Source of the DNA: CBDCRK01 sp965220955
Lineage (GTDB): Bacteria; Desulfobacterota; Binatia; Bin18; CBDCRK01
Direction: 5' to 3'
Length of the DNA: 64,000 nt
Assembly (NCBI GenBank): GCA_965220955.1
Contig: CBDCRK010000015.1
Coordinates: 62,001 to 126,000, forward strand
A program made the translations under genes and the position numbers. Below, piece after piece: positions 44,935 through 54,354 of the stretch (position 1 is its first letter; each line of letters begins with the position of its first letter). The notes beneath the pieces are model-generated. The model was not told where the DNA came from and did no database searches. It saw nothing but the letters and a program-made list of their open reading frames with translations.

Positions 44935-46113
44935 ATGGACCTAAACTATTCGCCTGAAGAGACTGAATTTCGTGATGAAGTCCGTGCCTGGCTGCGCGCT
45001 AATCTGCCGGACGATTTGCATGAGAAAATCGTCAACTACCAAGAACTGGAACGAGACGACTATGTCCGCTGGCATAAGGCCCTGGCGCAGAAAGGCTGGG
45101 CTGCGCCGGAGTGGCCGGTTGAATGGGGGGGGACTAACTGGACCGTTGTGCAGCGCTATATTTTTGAGGAGGAGTGTGGCTACGCCGGTTGCCCTCCTCG
45201 TGTCCCCTTTGGCCTTACCATGTGTGCGCCTGTACTATTTGGCTTCGGCACTGAGGAACAAAAACAACGCTTTCTCCCCGGTATCTACAACGGCGATGAC
45301 TTCTGGTGCCAAGGGTATTCTGAGCCGGGATCGGGTTCGGATCTCGCGTCACTCAAGACCAGCGCGGTACGCCAGGGCGATTACTACATTGTCAACGGCC
45401 AGAAGATCTGGACCACTATGGCGCAATATGCCGACTGGATCTTCTGCCTGGTACGCACCGAGGCGAACGCGCCAAAGAAACAGCAAGGCATTTCGTTTCT
45501 GCTTATCGATATGAAGACCCCGGGCATTACCATACGGCCACTGGTTCTCATGGATGGCGGCCACGAGGTGAACGAGGTATTTTTTGATGACGTAAGGGTG
45601 TCGGCGGAAAACCTGGTGCATAAGGAAGGCGATGGCTGGACAGTAGCTAAATATCTCCTGGGCTATGAACGGTTAGGAACCGGTAGTATTGGAACCTCCA
45701 AGCGAGAGTTGAACCGGCTCAAGGATCTGGCAGCGAAACAGCTGAAGAATGACAAGTCTCTTATGGACGACCCGCGCTTTCGCGATAAGCTCTCGCGGGT
45801 GGAAGTTGAGCTGATGGCGCTGGAGATTACCAATCTCCGTTTCCTCGACCAGCTGCGTGGAGGACGTGCCCCGGGGGCAGAGGTGTCGCTGCTCAAGATC
45901 AGGGGGACTGAGATCCAGCAAACCCTCACAGAGCTAATGATGGAAACGGTGGGCCCATTTGCCCAACCATTTAAGCCCCTGGAGGCTATGGACTTCGACC
46001 AAGTCACAGCGAGGATCGCGCCGCGCTATTGCAACTATCGCAAAACCTCGATTTACGCCGGCTCAAACGAGATCCAGCGCAATATTATTGCCAAGATGTC
46101 CTTGGGCTTGTGA
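44935..46113 (+). CDS. Acyl-CoA dehydrogenase, chain 1 of an adjacent pair
   Basis: The 392-residue protein has the acyl-CoA dehydrogenase fold: WCQGYSEPGSGSDLASLKT (FAD/substrate loop), NGQKIWTTMAQYADWIF, and the C-terminal SIYAGSNEIQRNIIAK. The classical catalytic Glu of the YEG loop is Ala here. The start ATG follows AAGGAG. A second acyl-CoA dehydrogenase gene begins 21 bases downstream. Such pairs occur in steroid-side-chain degradation (ChsE1-ChsE2) as alpha2-beta2 enzymes with shared FAD sites, so a heteromer is plausible. Electrons would go to EtfBA. Confidence 0.92.
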   Translation: MDLNYSPEETEFRDEVRAWLRANLPDDLHEKIVNYQELERDDYVRWHKALAQKGWAAPEWPVEWGGTNWTVVQRYIFEEECGYAGCPPRVPFGLTMCAPVLFGFGTEEQKQRFLPGIYNGDDFWCQGYSEPGSGSDLASLKTSAVRQGDYYIVNGQKIWTTMAQYADWIFCLVRTEANAPKKQQGISFLLIDMKTPGITIRPLVLMDGGHEVNEVFFDDVRVSAENLVHKEGDGWTVAKYLLGYERLGTGSIGTSKRELNRLKDLAAKQLKNDKSLMDDPRFRDKLSRVEVELMALEITNLRFLDQLRGGRAPGAEVSLLKIRGTEIQQTLTELMMETVGPFAQPFKPLEAMDFDQVTARIAPRYCNYRKTSIYAGSNEIQRNIIAKMSLGL

Positions 46114-46134
46114 CAAACCACAGGAGAAGGTGAC

Positions 46135-47268
46135 GTGAACTTTGACTACACCGAAGAGCAACAGCTCCTGGCTAATAGTATCCAGCAGTTCCTTGCTAAG
46201 GATTATACCTTTGAAGCACGCAAGGCAATCATTGAGTCAACAGGGGGGTATAGCGAACAGGTCTGGGCCATATTCGCCGAAATGGGTCTTTTAGGACTGC
46301 CGTTTGCCAGCGAGTTCGGCGGCTTTGGCGGCAACACGGTTGATCTCATGCCGGTGATGGAGGCAATAGGAGAGGGTCTTATGGTTGAGCCATATCTTGC
46401 CACTGTTGGACTTGGCGGTCAATGCGTTGCCCGCGGCGGCACCAACGCCCAGAAGAAAGCCATCCTCCCTGCGCTCATTGAAGGAAAGCTTAAGCTGGCT
46501 TTTGCCCAGACTGAGCGGGAGGCACGTTACAACCTGGCCCAGGTTGCCTGCCGCGCAAAGAAATCCGGCAATGGCTATATTCTTGACGGTGAGAAGTGCG
46601 TGGTCATCCATGGCCCCTGTGCGGATAAGCTCATTGTGTCGGCACGCACCGCAGGGAATGATACGGATGCGCACGGTATCAGTTTATTTTTGCTTGACCG
46701 CAATGCGCCGGGGGTATCGTCTAATGCCTATCGCACTATCGATAACTTGCGTGCGGCCGATATCCGTTTCTCGGGTACAACGGTTGCGGCTGATGCGCTT
46801 ATTGGCACGGAGGGCGAGGCTTTGCCGCTTATTGAAGAAGTGGTTGATTATGCAACCGCCTTGCTTGGTGCCGAAGCAATGGGGGCGATCAAGTATGCCA
46901 ACGAGGCTACCCTGGAGTACCTCAAGACGCGCAAGCAGTTTGGTGTGCCCATTGGTTCGTTCCAGGCACTACAGCACCGCATGGTTGACATGATGATCAG
47001 CTATGAACAGGTAAAATCGATGGCCTGCCTGGCCTGTGTGAAAGCTGACAGTGCTGATCCTGCCGAGCGCAAGCGGGTAGTATCAGCGGCCAAGATCAAG
47101 ATTGCCGACGCCTGCCGGCATATCAGCCAGGAATCCGTGCAGCTGCATGGTGGCATGGGTATGACCGAAGAGTTGAAGGTGAGTCATACTTTCCGGCGTC
47201 TCACCATGATCACGCAGACCTTTGGTGATGCCAATCACCACCTTGATCGCTTTGCTGCCTGTGCGTGA
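46135..47268 (+). CDS. Acyl-CoA dehydrogenase, chain 2 of an adjacent pair
   Basis: The 377-residue protein (GTG start behind CAGGAGAAGG) resembles the partner chain of heteromeric acyl-CoA dehydrogenases: NFDYTEEQQLLANSIQQFLA, GLLGLPFASEFGGFGGNTVD, RKQFGVPIGSFQALQHRMVD and HGGMGMTEELKVSHTFRRLT, ending in FGDANHHLDRFA. The short C-terminal tail without the FAD-contact loop of chain 1 fits the complementary subunit of the ChsE type. It lies between chain 1 and an aldo/keto reductase gene. Confidence 0.9.
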   Translation: MNFDYTEEQQLLANSIQQFLAKDYTFEARKAIIESTGGYSEQVWAIFAEMGLLGLPFASEFGGFGGNTVDLMPVMEAIGEGLMVEPYLATVGLGGQCVARGGTNAQKKAILPALIEGKLKLAFAQTEREARYNLAQVACRAKKSGNGYILDGEKCVVIHGPCADKLIVSARTAGNDTDAHGISLFLLDRNAPGVSSNAYRTIDNLRAADIRFSGTTVAADALIGTEGEALPLIEEVVDYATALLGAEAMGAIKYANEATLEYLKTRKQFGVPIGSFQALQHRMVDMMISYEQVKSMACLACVKADSADPAERKRVVSAAKIKIADACRHISQESVQLHGGMGMTEELKVSHTFRRLTMITQTFGDANHHLDRFAACA

Positions 47269-47289
47269 GTTCCGCAGGTAAGGGGGAAA

Positions 47290-48330
47290 ATGATGAAAGC
47301 AAGTCAACTGCGCCAGATTGGCAATACAACCCTCTCTGTTACTCAGGTTGGTCTGGGTGGCACGGCATTGGGGAATATCTACAGTGCAGTGGAAGAGCAG
47401 GCCGCTCTTGATACAGTTGACGCGGCCTATCAGGTTGGGGTGCGCTATTTTGATACTGCGCCGCTTTACGGCTCGGGGCTGAGCGAGCTTCGCCTAGGTA
47501 GGGGGCTTGCCCGCTACTTGCGCGACCAGGTGGTGATTTCGACCAAAGTGGGATGGGCGCTGGTGCCGCTTGAGCCCGGCCAGCAGCAAGCCATTAATAT
47601 TTTTGATCAAGCCCTGCCCTTTCGCGGGGTTATGGATTATTCCCGTGATGCTATCTTGCGGTCGATCGAAGACAGCCTCAAGCGCCTGAACACTGAACGC
47701 ATTGATATCCTGCTGATGCATGATCCCGATGAAGCGGTTAGCGTCCAGCCTGGCCGCGACCCGTACGAAGTCAGCCATTTTGACCAGGCAATGGAAGAAG
47801 CCTATCCTATTCTGGATGACTTGCGTCGGCAGGGTGTGATCAAGGCCATTGGTCTGGGCATGAACCAATGGCAAATGTTGTATGACTTTGCCCAGGCTGG
47901 CGATTTTGACTGTTTTCTCCTGGCTGGACGCTATACTCTGCTGGAACAAGAACCCATCCACAAATTCTTACCGCTGTGTGAGCAGAAAAAGATTAGCCTC
48001 ATTATCGGTGGACCGTATAATTCGGGGATTTTGGCAACCGGGGCTGTCGAAGGTGCTTACTACAATTATCAACCAGCCACCCCCGAGGTGCTGGCACGTG
48101 TACGCCAGATCGAGGCCGCCTGCGCACGCCACCAAGTAGCCCTGCAGGCGGCCGCTCTCCAGTTCCCATTCGGACATCCTGCCGTGGCTGCCATTATTCC
48201 CGGTGCGCGTTCGGTGGCGGAGTTACAAGCCAATATTGCCTATTTCCAGCAACCCATTCCGGCTGATTTCTGGGCTGAACTCAAGCACCTTGAGCTGATC
48301 GATCCGACCGCGCCAGTGCCCGTGGAATAA
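47290..48330 (+). CDS. Aldo/keto reductase
   Basis: The 346-residue protein has the AKR tetrad: Asp in RYFDTAPLYGSGLSE with the Tyr, Lys in VVISTKVGW, and His in DILLMHDPD. It resembles the D-threo-aldose 1-dehydrogenase (fucose dehydrogenase) subgroup, as in GLGGTALGNIYSAVEEQAAL. It uses NAD(P)H or NAD(P). It follows the acyl-CoA dehydrogenase pair by 22 bases, with a GTAAGGGGG site, and may belong to the same transcript. Start could be either of two adjacent ATGs (47290 or 47293). Confidence 0.9.
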   Translation: MMKASQLRQIGNTTLSVTQVGLGGTALGNIYSAVEEQAALDTVDAAYQVGVRYFDTAPLYGSGLSELRLGRGLARYLRDQVVISTKVGWALVPLEPGQQQAINIFDQALPFRGVMDYSRDAILRSIEDSLKRLNTERIDILLMHDPDEAVSVQPGRDPYEVSHFDQAMEEAYPILDDLRRQGVIKAIGLGMNQWQMLYDFAQAGDFDCFLLAGRYTLLEQEPIHKFLPLCEQKKISLIIGGPYNSGILATGAVEGAYYNYQPATPEVLARVRQIEAACARHQVALQAAALQFPFGHPAVAAIIPGARSVAELQANIAYFQQPIPADFWAELKHLELIDPTAPVPVE

Positions 48331-48365
48331 GAAAGGTGTCGGATACCTTTTTTAGAGATAGGTAA

Positions 48366-48653
48366 ATGTTTGGTATTGGTATGCCGGAGCTTGTGGTCAT
48401 CCTGGTGGTGGCCCTGATTGTATTAGGACCTCGCAGGCTGCCAGAGGTTGCCCGCTCGCTAGGCAAGACCCTGGCTGAGTTTCGCCGGGCGACTAGCGAC
48501 ATTACCGAGGATCTACGCAATGCCAGTGTCCTTTTAGAAGAAGAGGTTAAGGAGGCACAAAAGGCTGCTGAGGAAGCCAAGGAAACTATAGCCCCTACAG
48601 CAGATAAGGAGAAAAAGGAGGAGTCTTCTACAGGGAGTGGCACCAGTGACTGA
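48366..48653 (+). CDS. tatA: Twin-arginine translocase subunit TatA/TatB
   Basis: The 95-residue protein has the TatA/B pattern: an N-terminal helix in FGIGMPELVVILVVALIVLG, the hinge PRRLPEVARSLGKTLAEFRR, an amphipathic helix, and a charged tail (KEAQKAAEEAKE). The downstream tatC start overlaps its end. Whether it acts as TatA or TatB cannot be said; a TatB-like role is possible because of the RRLPEVAR hinge. Confidence 0.9.
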   Translation: MFGIGMPELVVILVVALIVLGPRRLPEVARSLGKTLAEFRRATSDITEDLRNASVLLEEEVKEAQKAAEEAKETIAPTADKEKKEESSTGSGTSD

Positions 48654-49387
48654 CGATTTTAAGATGTCTCTGACGAGTCATCTAGAGGAGCTGCGCTGGC
48701 GTATTATCAAGTCACTGGCAGCTGTTGGCATTGCTTTCCTGCCCTGCTACGCCTTTGCCGACTATCTCCTGACCTTTTTAGCTCGTCCCCTTTTCCAAAC
48801 TAACCCCGAAGCTTCTTCCCTCATTGGCACTGGCATTGCTGAAGCCTTTTTCACCAAGCTAAAGGTGGCTTTTATTGCTGGCATTTTTTTTGCCGTTCCT
48901 ATTGTTTTGTACCAGCTGTGGCAGTTTGTTGCTCCCGGCCTCTATCAGAGCGAGAAACGCTATGTTTTCCCTTTTGTTCTGTTTGGTAGTCTTTTTTCTT
49001 TTTGCCGGGGCCGGGTTCTGCTATGCAGTGGTTCTGCCCATAGCTTACACTTTTTTTCTCGAACAATTTGCTAGTATTGGGGTAGAGCCGGCCCTACGTA
49101 TCAGCGAGTATATAAGTTTTACTTCGCGCTTGCTGCTAGCGTTTGGGATCATGTTTCAAATGCCGGTTGTTGCCTTTTTTCTTGCCCGTACAGGTCTACT
49201 CGGCTACCAGGCGTTTCTGCGTTTTGGCCGTTATGCGATTGTGGTGATCTTTATTGCTGCGGCTCTGCTCACTCCTCCTGACGCCGTCTCCCAGCTCCTC
49301 CTTGCTGGGCCGCTTCTCCTTCTCTACGGAGTGAGTATTGGCGTGGCCTATGTATTTGGCAGGGAAAAAAGGTCGGAAGAAGAGTAG
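48637..49387 (+). CDS. tatC: Sec-independent translocase TatC, split by a +1 frameshift
   Basis: Two frames together give a full TatC of about 250 residues: DDFKMSLTSHLEELRWRIIK at the start, GIFFAVPIVLYQLWQFVAPG, then FCYAVVLPIAYTFFLEQF and IAAALLTPPDAVSQLLL in the second frame. A run of six T at 48992-48997 contains one base too many; with five T the text reads GSLFLFAGAGF without a break. TatC is the core receptor for twin-arginine signal peptides, with six membrane helices. The start is a GTG at 48637 overlapping tatA, or the GTG at 48646. The last codons are duplicated at 55778-55811. Confidence 0.88.
49340..49373. repeat. tatC 3'-end direct repeat, left copy
   Basis: A 34-base stretch coding for GVAYVFGREK at the end of tatC (49340-49373) recurs at 55778-55811 with two mismatches. 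The two copies bracket a G+C-richer block of about 6.4 kb, as expected for an insertion at a gene's 3' end. Confidence 0.8.
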
Positions 49388-49543
49388 AAGTTGCTTTTAT
49401 TGCCAGATTTACAAGTACCCGCGATGACCTTCGTGTGCCCCAACCTCTTGACGGTAGGGCCATCCCAGCGGCTCTGAATCCTCAGCAGACGACCACTGCG
49501 GTACGCAGTAGACAGCACTCAGGTAATTAAGAGATGGGGTCAC

Positions 49544-50914
49544 ACGCAGCTCTCTCCCTCTCTCCGTTGCGTCTTCCTGTCTTCCTAGAAGAAGACATAG
49601 GATCGGACCACAACGTTCTTGCGGCAGGGCGCGTCGTCGGGCGCGGTTGGGTCGATGCAGGCAGAGTGGAAAGACCAGCGTGAGACGGAACCGTCGGTGA
49701 CTGAGTCGTAGCACTTGAGCATCGAGACCTCGGTCGGCTTCTGCTCGGGAAGCCAGTACCACTCGTGGTTGGGGCGGTAGGTGAAGCGGGTGGTCTCACC
49801 AACGCGGTCGTCGTAGATACGGTAGTTGGTAATATACGGCTGGTCGGCGAAAGAGGGCCAGGCGCAGAGGACGAAGGGGTTCTGGCGCTACGGTCTCCAT
49901 CGGCTTGGCGAGGTTGATCGACATGAACCGCCGCGACATCTTGGCGTCGGCCTCCGCCCCCGTGTAGCGCTGCGTGCGCCCGAAGTTCCGCAGGTTCTTC
50001 GTGAGCAGCTCGCGGCAGCGCACGCGGCCGCTGTTGTCGTTCAGGTCGTTGTGCACGATGTTGGCGTAGAAGGTGTTGACCCCCGGGTTCTTGTTGTCCT
50101 GATCCTCCCTGACACCGCCCTTGTAATCCTTGTCAAACACGCCGTGGTTGTACACGAACGCATCGGTCGCGTCCGGGAAGAACTCCAAGAGGAGCTTCTC
50201 CATCTCCGGGTAGAACACGCGTTCCACCTCGGCGGCATCGTAGAAATTCTGGCACTTCGATTCGCAGTGGGCGAGCGAGACGCCGAGCTTGTCCATGCAC
50301 TCCGCGCTGGTGGGCGAGAGACCCGGGTAGTACTCCGCCATCCGCCGCGCGTCGCGCAATACCTGCGGAAAATAAAGACATCCCCGACTGATGTCCTGCG
50401 CTTCCTTGCGCAACATTTTTGCCTCGGCTTCGCGCGCCGGGTCCCGCCACAGGGCGTTGGACGGAACGACCGAGTAGGATGGCTGCTCGAGGACGGAGTA
50501 GGGGAGCGGCAGGGCGACGCCGCCCTCAGGGGCTTCGATGTTGTTCGCCCGAATATAGTCCAGGCACTCGGCGTAGCTACGAAAGCCGACGCCCCACTTG
50601 GTCTCGATCGGGCCGGGAGGCGCGCTTGTCGATCATGTCGATGACTGCTTGCTCTTCCCCCTCGGCAACCTGACGGAGCGCCGCCTCCATCGCCGCCGCG
50701 GTTCCCGCATCCCCGTCCTGATCAAACGACATGTAGGATAAACCGCCGTTCGCCGCGATAGGGTGCTGGCTGCCCTACTGTGAGTTGGAGGGGAGGCACA
50801 TAGGCCGACGAAACGCTCTCCGTAACCCCCACAATGTTGTTCTCGGCGGCGTTGACCCGGTCCATAATATACCCCCCAGTTAAAGATACCCTACCGTGTC
50901 ACGCAGGGCTTGTC
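49544..50914. repeat. Long direct repeat, left copy (CmcJ/NvfI-like gene plus flanks)
   Basis: About 1.37 kb here is closely similar to 54314-55680 on the same strand, from ACGCAGCTCTCTCCCTC to the shared CAGGGCTTGT. Scattered substitutions and three single extra bases in this copy separate the two. It covers the whole oxidoreductase-like gene and its leader. Confidence 0.85.
49585..50865 (-). pseudogene. CmcJ/NvfI-like oxidoreductase, copy broken by three frameshifts
   Basis: This is a second copy of the intact gene at 54355-55632. The start (ATG at 50865) and stop (49585) positions match it, and 1281 bases against 1278 equals three extra bases. The extra bases lie near 50768, 50620 and 49889. 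Recognisable blocks are APPGPIETKWGVGFRSY, GVALPLPYSVLEQPSYSVV, YYPGLSPTSAECMDKLGVSL, VFYPEMEKLLLEFFPDATDA and SRRFMSINLAKPMETV. In the present sequence no full protein can be made. Either it is decaying after duplication or the bases are consensus errors. Confidence 0.8.
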
Positions 50915-51230
50915 TTGGCAAGGGTAGGGTCAAGTTGTCAGACGGTATTCGAGATCAAGCGTATTACGATCCTTTGTGAAGAGTCACGTGTCAATGTCGT
51001 ATGCAGATGAATGCATCAGATGCTCTCTATCCTAACTCACATCTCGTCAAGGCTTTGAACGCGGTCATGCGCGGGTTTACTGTCAACTTAACGACATGAC
51101 TTGCCAACGCTTTCTTTCGAGTTCATAGCCTTTACCACCTGGCGAGAGGTCTCTTTCGCGCTGGTCGCACAGCTTCATGAAGGAGATGCCACTATCCGAG
51201 TTGTTTCGACGGAAGTTCAAGCATTCTGCC
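50866..51230. other. 365-base non-coding gap
   Basis: No gene, hairpin or repeat beyond the edge of the long duplication is seen between the CmcJ-like pseudogene and the monooxygenase stop. Frames on the plus strand here only mirror the monooxygenase gene. Confidence 0.6.
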
Positions 51231-52649
51231 CTAATAACTTGGCAGCACCTGGTGACCGCGGGGCTCCGATCTCGGCCAGGAATGACGGGTGGCTATACGG
51301 AATCGTGATTGCTCTAGTGGAACCCCAGCCCTGGACAGTGGGCCGCGATCCGCGACGGGCGTACGCTTGGTCCCGGCGTCCCAAGGTAACCGAGCCGGGC
51401 TGGCGCTCAAACGGGTCTGCCAGATACCGATCGCCCGGGCGTGATCCTTTAGCTCCGGTATGACCTCTTCCGCGAATAGGCGCATGCTGGTGCGTCGCTC
51501 GTCATCACCGTGCGGTCCCTGCAGGTGCAGGATGATGAAAACCCCGACCCGCAGGACGCTCATGATCGCCTTGATTTTGGGGATCACGGTCGTGGGCGTG
51601 CCGACAATCACCTGCATATTTTTCTGCCCACGCTCCAGCGCCGTCTGCAGCTTGCCCCGGATGGCAGTATAATCGATCTCTTCGTCCGCTACACCCTGCT
51701 GCTGCTCTCTCAGCTTCTGGCCGCTGATCCCGAGCCACACGCTGCTCTGGGTCTTCGCCAAGTTGCGAATGGCCGCTTTCGAGTTGTAGCCCGGCGGCAT
51801 CATGAATTCCGCCGCCGAGAAGGCATTCTGCCCCCCCCCGTAGACGAACCCCGCCGCGGCCTGCTGCGCTTTGTCCTCCGTCTCTCCCACGGCCGTCGCG
51901 ACCATATAGCCGAAATTCTCCGGCCCGGCTTGATAGCCATGTTGGGCCGCTTCGTCCGCGTAGAAGTCCCACAACTCGCACGTGGCCGGCAGCGGGGTGC
52001 CAAGCCCGATATACGGATACCGATGTGCGGCAGACCACTCGACGGTCTCAGGGCTCAGTGTCCCGGGAATCCACATGGGCGGATGCGGCTTCTGGTAGGG
52101 CAGCGCCCACGGATTGACGTGGCGATAATGAAAATGTTTGCCCTCGTAGCGCCACGGCCCCGGCTTGGTCCAGGCTTCGATAATAAAGTCGTGCGCTTCG
52201 TTGAACAGCTCGCGGTTGTAGGCCGGATTGGCATTATTGAAGAACTGCTCACTGCCCGCGCCGCGCACCCAGCCGGTGACCAGGCGGCCGCGCGAGATGA
52301 GATCGATCTCGGCCAGCTCTTCGGCCATCCGCAGCGGATGTTTGATGACCGGCAAGGGGTTCCCGACCAGAACAATCTTGGCTTTGCTGGTAATCCGAGC
52401 CAGGATAGAGGCCTCTACATTCATGACCGATCCCATGCAGATCGGGTTGCCGTGATGCTCATTCAGGGCCAGGGCGTCGAAGCCCAGGTCCTCGGCGTAG
52501 CAATATTCGTCGAGATAGTAATTGTAGTCGTCGGCCGCCTTTTCGCGGTCGAAATGCTGGTTCGAGATGGCGAAAAACGCCCGGTTCTTCAAAATGAGCT
52601 CTTCGGGCAGCCAGCGATACGGTCGTTCGGTGAAATATCCGATTTGCAT
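51231..52649 (-). CDS. Luciferase-like flavin-dependent monooxygenase
   Basis: The protein (up to 472 residues) has a complete luciferase-like TIM barrel: MQIGYFTERPYRWLPEEL, DLGFDALALNEHHG, MAEELAEIDLISRGRLVTGW, and MRLFAEEVIPELKDHARAIG near the usual end. The last 70 or so residues are unlike the family in this frame. A neighbouring frame near 51400-51425 reads LADPFERQPGS, the expected tail, so a small frameshift may have scrambled the end. It likely oxygenates an unactivated organic substrate with reduced FMN or F420 from a partner reductase. It lies inside the island between two CmcJ-like copies. Confidence 0.85.
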   Translation of the reverse strand: MQIGYFTERPYRWLPEELILKNRAFFAISNQHFDREKAADDYNYYLDEYCYAEDLGFDALALNEHHGNPICMGSVMNVEASILARITSKAKIVLVGNPLPVIKHPLRMAEELAEIDLISRGRLVTGWVRGAGSEQFFNNANPAYNRELFNEAHDFIIEAWTKPGPWRYEGKHFHYRHVNPWALPYQKPHPPMWIPGTLSPETVEWSAAHRYPYIGLGTPLPATCELWDFYADEAAQHGYQAGPENFGYMVATAVGETEDKAQQAAAGFVYGGGQNAFSAAEFMMPPGYNSKAAIRNLAKTQSSVWLGISGQKLREQQQGVADEEIDYTAIRGKLQTALERGQKNMQVIVGTPTTVIPKIKAIMSVLRVGVFIILHLQGPHGDDERRTSMRLFAEEVIPELKDHARAIGIWQTRLSASPARLPWDAGTKRTPVADRGPLSRAGVPLEQSRFRIATRHSWPRSEPRGHQVLPSY

Positions 52650-52863
52650 CTGGGGTTCCCTCGACGGATTGTGGTCGGCTCAAGCCTGCGTTTTCGGCCC
52701 GCGACACCTCACTCCTCGCGCTCGCTCTCGGGATGATGCCGTGTGCCTTCGAGCGTCGCTCCCTGCGCCCTACAGAGAGTTTTCGAGGAGGCGCCGATCC
52801 ATGCGTGTCACACTATCTTCTCGCATGGGCTCTAGGCACGTCTTAGTTTGTAAACACAAGTTT

Positions 52864-54040
52864 TCAAGCCAGCCCGAAAAACCGGACCGAAGCATCTCCT
52901 AACAGGCCGTTGCGTGCTTCTGGCGTGTGGAGGCTCCCGGCGAGGTGAGCAAGATGTTCCATGTAGTTTCCGGGGTGGTCTGGATGCGGAAAATCCGACG
53001 CCCAGCCGAATTGATTGGGGCCGAAGTCTTCGATTGTTTTTGCCCACCCCGTTTCGTCCGGATCGCCACTCACAAAGCATTGCTGAGCGAACGTCTCCTT
53101 CGGTCGAGTGGTTTGCTTGATGCCGCGCTCACCAACCTGGGTATCGAAGACCGCTTCCATCTTATCGAGCAAGGAGGGGACCCAACCCGCGCCTCCTTCA
53201 AAGAAGCCGACGCGCAGTCGCGGGAAGCGCTCGAACAGCCCGTACTGAAACATATCCACGAGAGCGATTTCCATTGCCACTCTGCCACCCAAGACGGACA
53301 TAAGAAATTGTCCACCCGTCATGCAGGATCTTAGGCTGGATTCTGGTAAACGGCCGATACTCCCGGAGCTCGCCAGACACGTGGATGCAAATAGGCACAT
53401 CCAGATCCTGCGCTGCGGCATAAAAGGGATCCCATTCCGCATCCCCCAAGGGTAATCTCCGGATATTAAAGGTCACGATCATTGCACCCTTGGCGCCTGC
53501 CTTCACCGCTGCCGTTAGATCTTCCGCGGCTACCTTGGGGTCCCCGAGAAAGCAATGCGCTATCGGCACAAGCCGGCTATTGCTCCCGGAGCAGAAGTCA
53601 ATCACCCACCGATTGTAGGCCCTACACATTGCATGGGCCAACTCGATATCCGTGATGTGGGTGTTCCACAGGAGCCCTAGGGACGTGAAGATAGCGGTAT
53701 ATTTGAGTCCCTCAGCGTCCGCTCGGGCCAGTCGCGCCGTGGGGTTGTAGCCAGCTGGATCAGCGTCCCCCGGCCATTCTATCTTCAATCCCTCCATCTC
53801 CGCGAGTGTCCGACCCATACCCATGATCGCTTGTACACTCTTGAGGTCATTGCCTCGGAGGAATTTCCCGTCCAGCTGGAGATGCAGCCCCTCAGCAGTC
53901 CGACCGAAGCGGAGACCCCGATCCTTATACTTGGCTTCCATCAGGTCGCCGGTCCATAGATCAGCCGGTTCAATAATATGCCCGTCCGTGTCCATGATAC
54001 CGTAGTTGCCGGTATAGAGTTCAGTTGCTGTCAATGTCAT
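52864..54040 (-). CDS. Amidohydrolase family 2 protein, split by a +1 frameshift
   Basis: Two frames make one amidohydrolase of about 391 residues. The first (ATG at 54040, GGAAGG site) has the metal-motif start MDTDGHIIEPADLWTGDLME, the middle ending VPICIHVSGELREYRPFTRI. The second begins after about 53325 and runs MTGGQFLMSVLGGRVAMEIA, RLRVGFFEGGAGWVPSLLDK, NQFGWASDFPHPDHPGNYME. The whole span is one base longer than a multiple of three, so one extra base near 53300-53340 fits. Family 2 members are hydrolases or decarboxylases with a TIM barrel and often one zinc. It belongs with the neighbouring oxygenase genes. Confidence 0.8.
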
Positions 54041-54354
54041 CTTAGACCTTCCTTTCCGCACGTGATCGCGGTCACTCGTGTTACCTTTTGTGCAGTATTG
54101 CCAAATTGTTGCTCCCTTGTGAGGAGTCACTGTGGTGTGCACTAATCACGATATGCTCACTCGTACCACAGGAAGAGTGCACCGGCGCACGGGAGTAAGA
54201 GACTCAACTCTAGGCAGGATATCTGGTCGTCCAGCGCGGGCGAGTGGGGGCTGCGCGTTGGCAACAGGCACTCACCCGCCGGATAAAAGATTACTACGTC
54301 CTTGATCTCCCCGACGCAGCTCTCTCCCTCTCTCCGTTGCGTCTTCCTGTCTTC
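54041..54354. other. 314-base non-coding gap with the left end of the repeat
   Basis: Between the amidohydrolase start and the CmcJ-like stop no gene is seen. From 54314 on the text belongs to the long direct repeat. A promoter for the amidohydrolase is expected here, but I see no clear -35/-10 pair. Confidence 0.55.

Noticed and set aside
51510..52736. 408-codon open frame on the plus strand
   Set aside because: It lies antisense to the luciferase-like monooxygenase and has Arg/Val-rich, low-complexity text; high G+C produces such mirror frames.
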